A stretch of DNA of 27,114 nt from contig JBEIPP010000020.1 of assembly GCA_040376995.1 (NCBI GenBank), positions 1 through 27,114 of the forward strand. Direction: 5' to 3'. Position 1 is the stretch's first letter. Each line of letters opens with the position of its first letter. The notes under the pieces are model-generated. The model was not told the origin of the DNA and ran no database searches. It worked only from the letters and a program-made list of their open reading frames with translations. Made by a program: the position numbers and the translations under genes. This DNA comes from UBA4416 sp040376995 (lineage in GTDB: Bacteria > Bacteroidota > Bacteroidia > B-17B0 > Aurantibacillaceae). Below are positions 1 to 7,813 of the stretch, in pieces.

Positions 1-7
1 AATCTAT

Positions 8-27
8 AACCTGACGAATTACAGGTT
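8..27. terminator. Weak hairpin, possible terminator of an upstream gene
   Basis: AACCTG (8-13) and CAGGTT (22-27) are inverted around an 8-base loop and are followed by a T-rich stretch. The stem is only 6 bp, so this may be the end of a gene lying outside the window or chance. The rest of 1-172 shows no gene. Confidence 0.3.
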
Positions 28-172
28 TATTGTTATTTTTGTTGCGGCAGAAAAGGCTCATACTTTTTTAAAGGTTTCGATACCTCAAAGGTTTGAAAAT
101 TTTCTGTCACTTTTTAAAATTTAACTTTCGGATAGTTGTGATTTTAAGCTTATTAAGTTATTGAAAAACATT

Positions 173-1399
173 ATGAAATACAGAAATAAACACCTATTCT
201 TAATTTTGGCTTTCAGTTTAAATTGTTTCAATTTAATTTGTCAAGACACTATTGCATTAAATCAAACAGCTCAAGGCTACCTTACTAAAATACTTGGATC
301 AAAGTATTTTAAACTAAAATATGAGCCTATTTCGTTATCTAAAATTAAATCTCTTAAAAATGTAGATGCAAAAACTTTTAAACATGCTACAATAACTGAA
401 ATTAGTAATATACAACTTAATACTAGTGCTATTTTTAAGTCAAAATACATTTTGATTATAGAAAAAAGCGATGAGTTTATAGTTTATGAAAACTTCAATG
501 ATATAGATTTTAAAGATGCTAAACAGATTTTTAAAAGTGAGTATGGTAAAGAGTTTAATGACTTGAAAATTAAATTAATTACTGATGAATTTAATGTTTT
601 TGACATCACAATGAATTTTCATGATGAAAAAGAAAATGCAACCTCAGATACTATTAATCGCATATTTATAATGTATTACAGAAACGAAGCCAAGTATAGT
701 ACATATGAGTATGAAAAAAACAAGTTTGTTAGTATTGGATTAAAAGACGATAATTTTGATGGAAAAATAGAACCTAATATCGATTACTTTTTTTGTGATA
801 GAAGTAATGCAAAATATTTTTTCATAAATGGCACCACTAAAATGTGTAATTATTTATCTAAAAATAATTATTTAATAATTGATTCATCTCATATTTATAA
901 AGTTAATTTGTTGCAAAATAAAACAGATGCTATTATTTTAGAAAGAACAAATCAATTTACATCTAGTTTTTACGATAAAGTAATTAGCGTATTTAATAAG
1001 GCACCAATGCACCTTGAGTATGATAGTTTAAATGCAGTTAATTTAAAAATAAGCGATTTATTTACTGCCAATAAATATGTGTATTTCGATTTTGTAATTT
1101 CTCGTTGTAAAACTTGCTTATCAAATTTGCCAAAATTAGATAGTCTAACAAAACTATATAATAAAGATTTAATTATTATTAGCTTATTAAATAAAGACAT
1201 TAATAAAAATGAACTTTTGGGTATTATTAAAACACATAACGTGCAACATGCATTCGGTTGGTCTAACAAGCAAATTAATTTTGAATTAAACATAGTTGGA
1301 TATCCACATGGGGTTTTGTTTGATAGAACAGGTAATTTGATTAATGTTTTTAATATTGATGAACTTACTGATTATTGTGAGAGTAACTTTAAAAAGTAG
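173..1399 (+). CDS. Secreted protein with C-terminal TlpA-like thioredoxin fold
   Basis: Unnamed exported protein of 408 residues. I start it at the ATG at 173; a TTG four codons upstream (161) is in frame but unnecessary. The first ~24 residues form a basic then hydrophobic signal peptide ending near a Gln, typical of Bacteroidota. The middle (~30-270) matches no family I recognise; it carries a Ca-site-like run DDNFDGKIE at about 192-200. The last ~110 residues look like a TlpA/AhpC-type thioredoxin fold: a CKTC active-site motif at about 312-315 inside a beta strand and helix, and a cis-proline candidate in GYPHG at about 378, followed by a strand ending in a D-x-x-G turn. This suggests a periplasmic thiol-disulfide protein, but the partner is unknown. 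By eye the gene is more A+T-rich and Lys/Asn-rich than its neighbours. The deacetylase gene starts 6 bases after its stop, so the two are probably cotranscribed. Confidence 0.7.
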   Translation: MKYRNKHLFLILAFSLNCFNLICQDTIALNQTAQGYLTKILGSKYFKLKYEPISLSKIKSLKNVDAKTFKHATITEISNIQLNTSAIFKSKYILIIEKSDEFIVYENFNDIDFKDAKQIFKSEYGKEFNDLKIKLITDEFNVFDITMNFHDEKENATSDTINRIFIMYYRNEAKYSTYEYEKNKFVSIGLKDDNFDGKIEPNIDYFFCDRSNAKYFFINGTTKMCNYLSKNNYLIIDSSHIYKVNLLQNKTDAIILERTNQFTSSFYDKVISVFNKAPMHLEYDSLNAVNLKISDLFTANKYVYFDFVISRCKTCLSNLPKLDSLTKLYNKDLIIISLLNKDINKNELLGIIKTHNVQHAFGWSNKQINFELNIVGYPHGVLFDRTGNLINVFNIDELTDYCESNFKK

Positions 1400-1405
1400 T
1401 TAAAA

Positions 1406-2176
1406 ATGTCATTAAACCGATTCATAAAATTTTGGTCAGTTACAATTATCTTTTTAATTGGACTGGTTATATTTTTCATATTTCAACCTTCATTTCATTT
1501 AAGTTTGTGGTATTTAATTATCTGGATTAAGCTATTTGCTATTATCCAGTTTTGTGGCGCGTATTTTATTGGACTAAATTTTCATTTAACCTCAATCAAT
1601 CATTTAAATACATCAGATAAAAAAGTATTGTTAACTTTTGATGATGGCCCACATACCAATACGATTAAGGTTTTAGAAGTGTTAAAAAAACACGATGTAA
1701 AGGCTGTTTTTTTTATTATTGGAAAAAACATACAAGCGAATGAAGCTATCTTAAAACAAATTGTAGCTGATGGACATCAAATAGGTAATCATAGTTTCTC
1801 TCATCACAATTGGATTGATGTTTGGTCAACTAAAAAAGTGACAGAAGATTTTGAAGCCTGTCAAAAATTAATTGAACAGTATCAATCTCAATCAAACTTA
1901 TTTCGTCCGCCTTATGGAGTAACAAATCCAAATATTGCGCGCGCTGTTAAAAAACTAAACTTGCAATCTATTGGCTGGAATGTACGCAGCTATGATACAT
2001 CAATCAAAGACATTGAGAAAATAAAACAACGTGTGTTATCGCAATTAAAACCTGGCGCTATTATTTTATTACACGATCGTTTGGGTTTTATGCCGGAGCT
2101 TTTGGAAACTTTGATTCCAGCTATAAAAGAAAAGGGATATAATTTAACTGAAATTAATAAGGACTCTGCTTTCTAA
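1406..2176 (+). CDS. Polysaccharide deacetylase (NodB domain, CE4 family)
   Basis: Metal-dependent carbohydrate esterase that removes N- or O-acetyl groups from a glycan, probably peptidoglycan or a surface polysaccharide. Two hydrophobic segments (about 8-27 and 33-55) anchor it, with the catalytic domain on the outer face of the inner membrane. The NodB motifs are present in order: TFDDGPH (77-83, catalytic Asp and metal Asp), HSFSHH (129-134, metal histidines), RPPYG (167-171) and LLHD (221-224, catalytic His). All key residues of an active enzyme are kept. It starts 6 bases after the preceding gene, and its 3' end overlaps the 3' end of the convergent SDR gene by 23 bases. The acyl substrate cannot be told from sequence. 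Confidence 0.9.
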   Translation: MSLNRFIKFWSVTIIFLIGLVIFFIFQPSFHLSLWYLIIWIKLFAIIQFCGAYFIGLNFHLTSINHLNTSDKKVLLTFDDGPHTNTIKVLEVLKKHDVKAVFFIIGKNIQANEAILKQIVADGHQIGNHSFSHHNWIDVWSTKKVTEDFEACQKLIEQYQSQSNLFRPPYGVTNPNIARAVKKLNLQSIGWNVRSYDTSIKDIEKIKQRVLSQLKPGAIILLHDRLGFMPELLETLIPAIKEKGYNLTEINKDSAF

Positions 2177-2951
2177 TAATCTTGCCAAATAATTTAGGAA
2201 AAAAACGTTTTATTTTCACCGCTAACAATTCTTTTCCGCCAATATAAATTTCTTCTTGATCATTTAAGATGCCAGTGATAATTTGTTGAGCACATTCGTG
2301 AGCACTCATGGCATTTTCATGGCTCTCGTCCATTTTATTGTGCGAATCTCCAGATGATGAAACTGCATTTAACGATACGTTTGTTTTTACTTTGCCTGGA
2401 CAAACTAATAATACACTTACACCTTTGTTTTCTACTTCTAATCGTAAGCTTTCAAAATAACCATGTAAGGCATGTTTGGCAGCCGAGTAGGATGAACGTA
2501 AATAAAAACCAAACTTGCCAGCAATACTGCTTATAACCACAATTTTACCGCTTTTGTTTTTTAGCATAAAAGGTAAAACCGCTTTGGATAAATTAACCGC
2601 ACTAAAATAATTGATTTCAAATAAGGTTCTCTCTGTTTCGGATGGTGTATCAATCGCTTCAGCACGTTGGCTCTGACCGCCATTATTAATTAAAATATCA
2701 ATCTTACCAAACGTAGTTACCACTTGTTGTGCTAATTCTTTCACTTGATTAGTGTTTGATAAATCAAAAGGTATTATTAAAAAATTAGATGAATTTAAAT
2801 TAGCAGCTTTTGCTACGCGCGTCAATTCACTCTCTCTTCGAGCTGATAAAATAATTTTAGCATTCTGTTTAGCGCATTCGTAAACCAAAGCCTCCCCTAT
2901 TCCAGAGGATGCGCCTGTAATCCAAATGACTTTATTTTGTAAACTGCTCAT
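2154..2951 (-). CDS. Short-chain dehydrogenase/reductase
   Basis: Classical SDR oxidoreductase of 265 residues using NAD(P)H. The Rossmann nucleotide motif TGASSGIG lies at about 12-19, the NNGG variant of the NNAG motif in mid-domain, and the catalytic set is Ser in SSIAG with YSAAK (Tyr and Lys). An arginine pair after the second beta strand (SARRE) favours NADP(H). Overall it resembles the DHRS7/DltE-like SDR group, with a basic tail that may sit at a membrane. The reading frame stays open to 3005, but the extra 18 residues (LRLVRFARNDE...) are the translation of a dispersed repeat, so I use the ATG at 2951. The substrate is unknown. Confidence 0.9.
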   Translation of the reverse strand: MSSLQNKVIWITGASSGIGEALVYECAKQNAKIILSARRESELTRVAKAANLNSSNFLIIPFDLSNTNQVKELAQQVVTTFGKIDILINNGGQSQRAEAIDTPSETERTLFEINYFSAVNLSKAVLPFMLKNKSGKIVVISSIAGKFGFYLRSSYSAAKHALHGYFESLRLEVENKGVSVLLVCPGKVKTNVSLNAVSSSGDSHNKMDESHENAMSAHECAQQIITGILNDQEEIYIGGKELLAVKIKRFFPKLFGKIIRKQSPY

Positions 2952-2965
2952 TGTTTTATGTTTTT

Positions 2966-3055
2966 CGTCATTGCGAGCGAAGCGAACCAATCTCAAACTT
3001 AGCAATATGTAAGATTGTTTTCACGCAGCTGCGTGATGCCTCCTTTGCAAGGACG
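2966..3055. repeat. Dispersed palindromic repeat element (REP/MITE-like)
   Basis: This 90-base intergenic segment begins CGTCATTGCGAGCGAAGCGA and ends with a diverged inverted copy (CCTTTGCAAGGACG), with AATCT/AGATT inverted inside each end. A perfect 16-base palindrome TCACGCAGCTGCGTGA lies at 3021-3036. The CGTCATTGCGAGCGAAGCGA end is one I recognise from interspersed repeats in many bacterial genomes. It sits exactly between the GT9 stop (3060) and the SDR start (2951), is more G+C-rich than its surroundings and has no coding signal. It would form a hairpin in the GT9-SDR transcript. Confidence 0.7.
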
Positions 3056-3059
3056 TTGC

Positions 3060-4061
3060 TTATTTTTCTATCAATTTTATAACTTCCATTATTTTAATTT
3101 CTCTAATGCAATGGCAATCCATGGTTTTTCTGCAATCGCTACAATCTCTATTCAATACTAAATAATTTGCTTGTTTGCCTATTGGTTTCCATCGGCCTGG
3201 ATGAATAGGACGCATGGGCGCAAACAAACCAATCGCTTTTTTACCAAGAGCAGCTGCAATGTGCAAAGGACCAGTGCTAGCAGCTATCAATACATCGCAT
3301 TGATTGATAAAAGCAATAAATTGTTGCAAGGATAATTTACCAGTTAAATTAATCACTTCGGGATGTTTGAAAATTAAATCTTTTACTAATTCTCCTTCTT
3401 GTGCTGTGCCACTAATAAAAATCTGATATTTCGTTTTATCTAATAGCGTAATGAGATTTGAAAAATTATCTAAACCCCATTCGCGAGCACTACCTTTTGA
3501 TTTTGGGTGAAGAATAATTGTAGTTTTAGTTTTATCAATTAATTCTAAATGTGTTTTTTCTAATGCAGGAAGTTTTGTAAAACCATAAGCAGACACTAAT
3601 TCTTCTAAACTAAACTCTTTGGTGATGCCTAATGGTGATAAAAGTTTTGTGTTTAATTGCGCTTCGTGTAAATCAGAGTTCTTACGTGATAATGAAATTT
3701 TAATATTACACGTAAACCAATGCCATAAACGATTGGTAGTGCCAATTCGATTTTTAATTCCTGCTTTCTTAGCTAATTGTGCAATTTCTTTTAAAGGAAA
3801 CACATGAATAATATGAGTCGCTTTTAATTTTTTGAATGCCTCAATTTTATCTAATTCATTCAGTTTCAAAACATCATCATAACTTACAAACTCATCCACA
3901 TGTTCAGATAATGCAATCACATCCTTAGTATAATTTCTTCCTAAAAAAATTAGTTTGCTTTGAGGTAAAAACTGTTTAATAATACCAGCCATGGGCAAAG
4001 TTAATACCACATCGCCAATACTATCCGTTCGGCTAATTAATATAACAGGATTATTTTGCAA
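3060..4061 (-). CDS. Glycosyltransferase family 9 (heptosyltransferase-like)
   Basis: ADP-heptose:LPS heptosyltransferase-like enzyme (GT-B fold, GT9) expected to add a sugar to the LPS core on the cytoplasmic side of the inner membrane. The N-terminal strand and loop ISRTDSIGDVVLTLP (about 9-23) is the family's acceptor-side signature, and GPLHIAAALGKKAIGLF in the C-terminal half is the donor-binding signature. A Cys cluster (CSDC...CHC) lies near the C-terminus, as in several family members. The only workable start is TTG at 4061, since the signature begins 9 residues in and no ATG or GTG is available. That start lies inside the end of the GT2 gene (11-base overlap), which implies translational coupling. 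Donor and acceptor sugars cannot be assigned. Confidence 0.88.
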   Translation of the reverse strand: MQNNPVILISRTDSIGDVVLTLPMAGIIKQFLPQSKLIFLGRNYTKDVIALSEHVDEFVSYDDVLKLNELDKIEAFKKLKATHIIHVFPLKEIAQLAKKAGIKNRIGTTNRLWHWFTCNIKISLSRKNSDLHEAQLNTKLLSPLGITKEFSLEELVSAYGFTKLPALEKTHLELIDKTKTTIILHPKSKGSAREWGLDNFSNLITLLDKTKYQIFISGTAQEGELVKDLIFKHPEVINLTGKLSLQQFIAFINQCDVLIAASTGPLHIAAALGKKAIGLFAPMRPIHPGRWKPIGKQANYLVLNRDCSDCRKTMDCHCIREIKIMEVIKLIEK

Positions 4062-4821
4062 GCGCTTGTTGTTTATAAATGTCTCTGATTTTTTTGTACT
4101 TTAAATAGGTAGCATAAGCTGATATTTTAGAAATTAAATAGCCTGCTTTGCCATCTAAAAATCCTAAATGCAACAAATAATGATCAATAAATTTAGCAAT
4201 AGGATTCGCTATTAATTTATAAAAAGGCGCTTTCTTGCCAGCTTCTACAAATGCTTTAGAGGCGATATTGGTAAAATATTCTACTTGTTTGTAATGATCT
4301 TCTTGTGTATAGTAACTATAATGTAAAATATCGCCTTTGATATGTTTGGTGTTTTTATCACCATCTTTTAATTCGTATTTATCGTGTGGATTAATCCCAG
4401 TCCAAGAACCTTTTCGGCTATCCCACAAACGCATTTTAGTATCTGGATACCAATTACAATGTTTTACCCAATGTCCGCAATAGTTGGTTAACCGATTCAT
4501 GTAATAACCATCATGTGTCCAGTTGTTCTTAATTTCTAGAATTGATTTTTTTAAGGTTTCATCTAAAGCTTCATCGGCATCTAAAGATAAAATATGCGAA
4601 TTTGAAGCATAAGTAATAGCTCTGTTTTTTTGCTGAATATGTCCATCAAAGGCATGCTCATAGAATTTTACTCCGAAAGACAAGCAAATTTCTTTGGTTC
4701 TATCTTTACTAAAAGAATCGAGTACAACAATTTCATCGGCAATCTCTTTAACAGATTCCAAGCAACGAGCAATGTTTTTTTCCTCGTTATACGTAATAAT
4801 AACAACTGATAATTTTGGCAC
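4051..4821 (-). CDS. Glycosyltransferase family 2 (WaaE/KdtX-like)
   Basis: GT-A inverting glycosyltransferase of 256 residues, resembling the LPS-core glucosyltransferase WaaE/KdtX group. It shows the nucleotide-sugar fold start LSVVIITYNEEKNI (4-17), the DSFSKD acidic motif (35-40) and the metal-binding DADE (81-84). The C-terminal segment (GFLDGKAGYLISKISAYATYLKYKK) is the tail usual in this group. The start is a GTG at 4821, because a stop lies two codons upstream. A TACCTTTA box at 4826-4833 on this strand ends only 4 bases before the GTG. It leads a minus-strand pair with the overlapping GT9 gene and diverges from the TMTC-like gene. A role in LPS or surface glycan assembly is likely; the exact linkage is inference. 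Confidence 0.88.
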   Translation of the reverse strand: MPKLSVVIITYNEEKNIARCLESVKEIADEIVVLDSFSKDRTKEICLSFGVKFYEHAFDGHIQQKNRAITYASNSHILSLDADEALDETLKKSILEIKNNWTHDGYYMNRLTNYCGHWVKHCNWYPDTKMRLWDSRKGSWTGINPHDKYELKDGDKNTKHIKGDILHYSYYTQEDHYKQVEYFTNIASKAFVEAGKKAPFYKLIANPIAKFIDHYLLHLGFLDGKAGYLISKISAYATYLKYKKIRDIYKQQALAK

Positions 4822-4840
4822 TGGTTAAAGGTAATAATTT

Positions 4841-4848
4841 TATATTTG
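4841..4848 (+). promoter_or_regulatory. Bacteroidota -7 promoter box upstream of the TMTC-like gene
   Basis: TATATTTG matches the Bacteroidota primary-sigma consensus TAnnTTTG. A TTTTGG run lies at 4813-4818, spaced slightly longer than usual. The box ends 9 bases before the ATG at 4858, so the 5' leader would be only a few bases long. Confidence 0.55.
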
Positions 4849-4857
4849 TGATAGATA

Positions 4858-6687
4858 ATGAAATCAAATTCAGTTAATATTAAATCTAGACCTAACTGGT
4901 TATTTTTAGCAATTATTGGTTTAGTTTTTCCAGTCGTTTTTTATCATTTATTTTCTGCTGGCTTTATTGCTTGGGATGACCCTGAATATGTGGTTAATAA
5001 TAAAGATGTTCATCAGTTTGCGTTTAAAAATTTCTTTACGCATTTTTATATAGGGAACTACCATCCTTTAACCATGTTAAGTTATGCTATTGATTGGAAG
5101 TTGTTTGGTAAACATGCCGCCGGATACCATATAGAAAATATAGTATGGCATTTTTTAAATACTATTCTTGTTTTTTATCTTGGAAAAAAAATTCAATTAA
5201 AACCATTACAAGCTTTTGTGTTAGCCTGTGTGTTTGCATTTCATCCGCTTCAAATAGAGAGTGTGGCATGGGTTGCTGAAAGAAAAAACTTACTCTATGC
5301 GTTTTTCTTTATACTGAGCCTATTGTTTTATATTCAGTATAAAAACACTCAATCTATAAAACAGTTATTGCTTGTATATCTTTGTTTTATAGGTTCTTTA
5401 TTGGCTAAACCATCTGCCGTTGTTTTGCCATTAGTCTTTATTTTAGTTGACGTATTTTTATTTAAAGAAAGTTTTAAACAACTGTATAAAAGACATATTT
5501 TGTTTCTTTTATTTTCACTTGCACTTGGTGTTGTTACGGTATTTGCTCAAGAAGAAGCTAAGTTTTTGATGAATACGCACAATTATCCAATTATAAATAA
5601 GATTGGCATTTTTGGATATGGGTTCTTTCATTACATCTCTAAATTTTTAATTCCTATTAATTTATCAGCGTTTTACTCTTATCCTAATTCATTAAATACT
5701 GTAACCGTTATTGGCTTTATTTCATTAGTAGCATTTACGGCTTTACTATATTTTTTAATTAAGAAGAAGCACTATTTAATAGTGTTTGGAATGTTGTTAT
5801 TTGTCGTTAATATCATATTAGTATTGCAAATACTGCCATTTGGTGATGCCATAGCTGCGGATAGATATATGTATTTGCCAATTATTGGATTAACACTAGC
5901 TTGTATTTATGCTTTAAATAAATTTAATGTAAATAGACTAGTTATCATAATGCTCCTAGTCGTATTGTCATCATTTTCGTTTGCACGAAGTGCTTTATGG
6001 AAAGATAGTGTGTCGTTATTTTTAAATGTTTTAAAAACAAATCCTTCATCCTTTATCGCTATTAATAGTTTGGGTGTGGAGTACATGGAACGAAATGATT
6101 TTGATAAGTCATTTAAGTATCTTAATCAAATAGTGAAATTGTATCCAACCTATTACAAAGGTTATTATAATAGAGGATTACTAAATGGTAAAACACAAAA
6201 TTACGAGAAAGCTATTTATGATTTCACTAAAGCTATAGAGTATAAAAACTATTACAAAGCTTATGCTGGCAGAGCTAGTGTATACCTCGCTTTAAAAGAT
6301 TTTCCAAAAGCGATAAGTGATGCAGAATCCGCATTGAAAATGGACCCTAAAAATTTAAAGGCAAATTATGTATTGGCAAATTGTTATGATGATTTGAATC
6401 AATTAAATAAAGCGCTTTCATATTACAACATAGCGATTTCCTTAAACTCAGAGAACCCTGTATATTATTTACGAAGAGCCATTGTATTTGGTAAAATACA
6501 GAACTATGCAGCATGTTTGCAAGACTTAGATTTTTGTATCGCTATTGATGCAAATTATGCAGAGGCCTATTATTGGAAAGGAGTGGTGAAAGTGAATTTA
6601 AAACAAAATCCTTGTAGTGATTTAAGAAAGGCCGTTGAGTTAGGTTTTACTGCAGCGCAACCTTCTTTAAATAATTATTATCGATAA
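4858..6687 (+). CDS. TMTC-like membrane glycosyltransferase with TPR repeats
   Basis: A 609-residue integral membrane protein in two halves. Residues 1-~380 have about ten hydrophobic helices and the hallmarks of the GT-C fold seen in the TMTC family (CAZy GT105; protein O-mannosyltransferases in animals). They carry an acidic WDD pair in the first outward loop (39-41), NYHPLT (67-72) and the highly characteristic HPLQIESVAWVAERKNLL (129-146). Residues ~390-595 are four to six TPR units (for example YYKGYYNRGLLNGKTQNYEKA) predicted to face the periplasm and hold a protein partner. Relatives in bacteria are usually annotated only as TPR proteins. Transfer of a lipid-linked sugar to protein or glycan is a family-based inference. 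It stands alone on the plus strand, divergent from the GT2/GT9 pair. A Cys-rich small gene converges on its 3' end 2 bases after the stop. Confidence 0.8.
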   Translation: MKSNSVNIKSRPNWLFLAIIGLVFPVVFYHLFSAGFIAWDDPEYVVNNKDVHQFAFKNFFTHFYIGNYHPLTMLSYAIDWKLFGKHAAGYHIENIVWHFLNTILVFYLGKKIQLKPLQAFVLACVFAFHPLQIESVAWVAERKNLLYAFFFILSLLFYIQYKNTQSIKQLLLVYLCFIGSLLAKPSAVVLPLVFILVDVFLFKESFKQLYKRHILFLLFSLALGVVTVFAQEEAKFLMNTHNYPIINKIGIFGYGFFHYISKFLIPINLSAFYSYPNSLNTVTVIGFISLVAFTALLYFLIKKKHYLIVFGMLLFVVNIILVLQILPFGDAIAADRYMYLPIIGLTLACIYALNKFNVNRLVIIMLLVVLSSFSFARSALWKDSVSLFLNVLKTNPSSFIAINSLGVEYMERNDFDKSFKYLNQIVKLYPTYYKGYYNRGLLNGKTQNYEKAIYDFTKAIEYKNYYKAYAGRASVYLALKDFPKAISDAESALKMDPKNLKANYVLANCYDDLNQLNKALSYYNIAISLNSENPVYYLRRAIVFGKIQNYAACLQDLDFCIAIDANYAEAYYWKGVVKVNLKQNPCSDLRKAVELGFTAAQPSLNNYYR

Positions 6688-6689
6688 TA

Positions 6690-6842
6690 TTATTTTTTCT
6701 TTCCGGGACACTTTTTACAGCGATCTCCCTTTTTAAAATTTTTGCAGCAATCTTTCCCTTTTTTGCAACAATCTGTAAAAGGCAACAACGGACAGTTAAA
6801 GTTTAATTGAAATGTTTTCTCAAATTTAAAATCGTCGTTCAT
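6690..6842 (-). CDS. Small cysteine-rich protein, 50 residues
   Basis: A complete short reading frame from ATG (6840-6842) to TAA (6690-6692). The product has 7 cysteines in a compact pattern: one Cys at 17, then CC (25-26), KKGKD, CC (32-33), and CKKC (42-45), ending in a Lys-rich tail. Regular Cys spacing with many Lys suggests a metal-binding (Zn, Cu or Fe-S) miniprotein or a knuckle. There is no signal peptide. I recall similar CC...KKGKxCKxCP short proteins in other Bacteroidota, but cannot verify this here. CAAATTTG, one base off the -7 consensus, ends 4 bases before the ATG. Its 3' end abuts that of the TMTC-like gene, and the YugP-type peptidase lies upstream on the same strand. Coding status rests on the Cys pattern and the clean fit between neighbours. 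Confidence 0.6.
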   Translation of the reverse strand: MNDDFKFEKTFQLNFNCPLLPFTDCCKKGKDCCKNFKKGDRCKKCPGKKK

Positions 6843-6987
6843 ATTTCAAATTTGATGATTTGTAGGGATGGGAACAATACCTCAAAAATGGTATTAGTAT
6901 CTATAATTGTGTTTTTTAGTAATAGTACTTCATGAAGAATATATTCGTATCCAGGCAGAATTAATGAATAAAAAATAATTCTCTACA

Positions 6988-7015
6988 TTTCCCTCTCTTG
7001 ATGGAGCAGGGGAGG
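6988..7015. repeat. Possible degenerate palindromic intergenic repeat
   Basis: CCCTCTC and GAGCAGGGGAGG form an imperfect inverted pair just beyond the stop of the zinc peptidase gene. G-run/C-run hairpins of this kind recur between genes in Bacteroidota genomes. It could act as a weak terminator for the minus-strand gene. The rest of 6843-6987 shows nothing recognisable. Confidence 0.3.
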
Positions 7016-7017
7016 AA

Positions 7018-7722
7018 TTAATCTTCTCTACTATTTCCTAAAAATCTCCAAATGTAATATACTAAAGTTGCAATAGAACCCAATGCAGAAATAAAATAAG
7101 TGTAAGCAGCCCACTTTAAAGCGTCTTTAGCATCTGTATTTTCTTGTCCTCTTGTAATGCCTGATTTATCTAGCCAAGCCAAAGCTCTTTGACTAGCATC
7201 CACCTCAACTGGCAAAGTAATAATACTAAATATCGTAATCATACTTTGTAGGATAATAAACAATAACAGCATTCCATTGGTTAAGCTAGGCATCATATAA
7301 GCTACAAATGCTAAACCTATCGTCAAGAAGTTCATAATCGTAGAACTGATTTGAACTGCAGGCACTAATTTACTTCTCATGGTTAACCATTGATAAGCTG
7401 TAGCATGTTGCACCGCATGTCCGCATTCGTGAGCCGCGACAGCGGCAGCTGCTACATGTTGTCCGTGATATACATCCGAACTTAAATTTACTGTTTTATC
7501 TGCTGGGTTATAATGATCACTTAATTGTCCTTCAACCGAAACAACATTGACATCATAAATGCCATTATCGCGTAACATCTTTTGTGCAATATCTTTGCCT
7601 GTTAAGCCACTACTTAATCGCTCTTGTGAATAGGTTGCAAATTTGCTTTTTAACCGACTGCTTACAAGCATACCAATGCCCATAAAAACTAAACTGATGA
7701 TTAATAAAATTGGATCAAACAT
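7018..7722 (-). CDS. Neutral zinc metallopeptidase, YugP family
   Basis: Membrane zinc peptidase of the YugP family (Zn_peptidase_2), 234 residues, near the usual family length. A transmembrane helix starts the protein (3-21). The zinc site HECGH (98-102) follows AAAAVAA, as is typical, and NPADKTVNLSSDVY before it is the conserved family segment. Three or four further hydrophobic helices span about 120-175 and 205-227. The physiological substrate is not established for the family; envelope protein turnover is a guess. A 91-base gap holding several TGACA/TGTCA motifs separates it from the GNAT gene upstream, so it may have its own promoter. Confidence 0.9.
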   Translation of the reverse strand: MFDPILLIISLVFMGIGMLVSSRLKSKFATYSQERLSSGLTGKDIAQKMLRDNGIYDVNVVSVEGQLSDHYNPADKTVNLSSDVYHGQHVAAAAVAAHECGHAVQHATAYQWLTMRSKLVPAVQISSTIMNFLTIGLAFVAYMMPSLTNGMLLLFIILQSMITIFSIITLPVEVDASQRALAWLDKSGITRGQENTDAKDALKWAAYTYFISALGSIATLVYYIWRFLGNSRED

Positions 7723-7773
7723 GATTTATATTTTTGTACAGATATGTCAATTTAAATACCAGACTATTTTTTC

Positions 7774-7797
7774 TGACAAAATATCATTTTTGTGACA
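7774..7797 (-). promoter_or_regulatory. Cluster of TGACA-type motifs upstream of the zinc peptidase gene
   Basis: TGACA-AAA-TATCA (7774-7786) is a near-perfect interrupted palindrome, followed by TGTGACA (7791-7797), with a further TGTCA at 7745-7749. The repetition in 55 bases suggests a regulator site for the gene starting at 7722, but the sequence is A+T-rich and chance is not excluded. Confidence 0.25.
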
Positions 7798-7813
7798 ATA
7801 AAGTGCAGTCATT

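Noticed and set aside
970..1293. Open frame antisense to the TlpA-like protein gene
   Set aside because: It is a shadow of an A+T-rich coding sequence with no recognisable protein features. Similar antisense frames inside aspS, the permease and the ABC-F gene were dropped for the same reason.
2952..3005. 18-residue N-terminal extension of the SDR protein (LRLVRFARNDE...)
   Set aside because: It is the translation of the dispersed repeat at 2966-3055. The SDR nucleotide-binding fold starts normally from the ATG at 2951.
4051..6687. A complete LPS or capsule locus
   Set aside because: Only two glycosyltransferases and one TMTC-like protein are present. No flippase, polymerase, sugar-nucleotide synthesis or export genes are adjacent.
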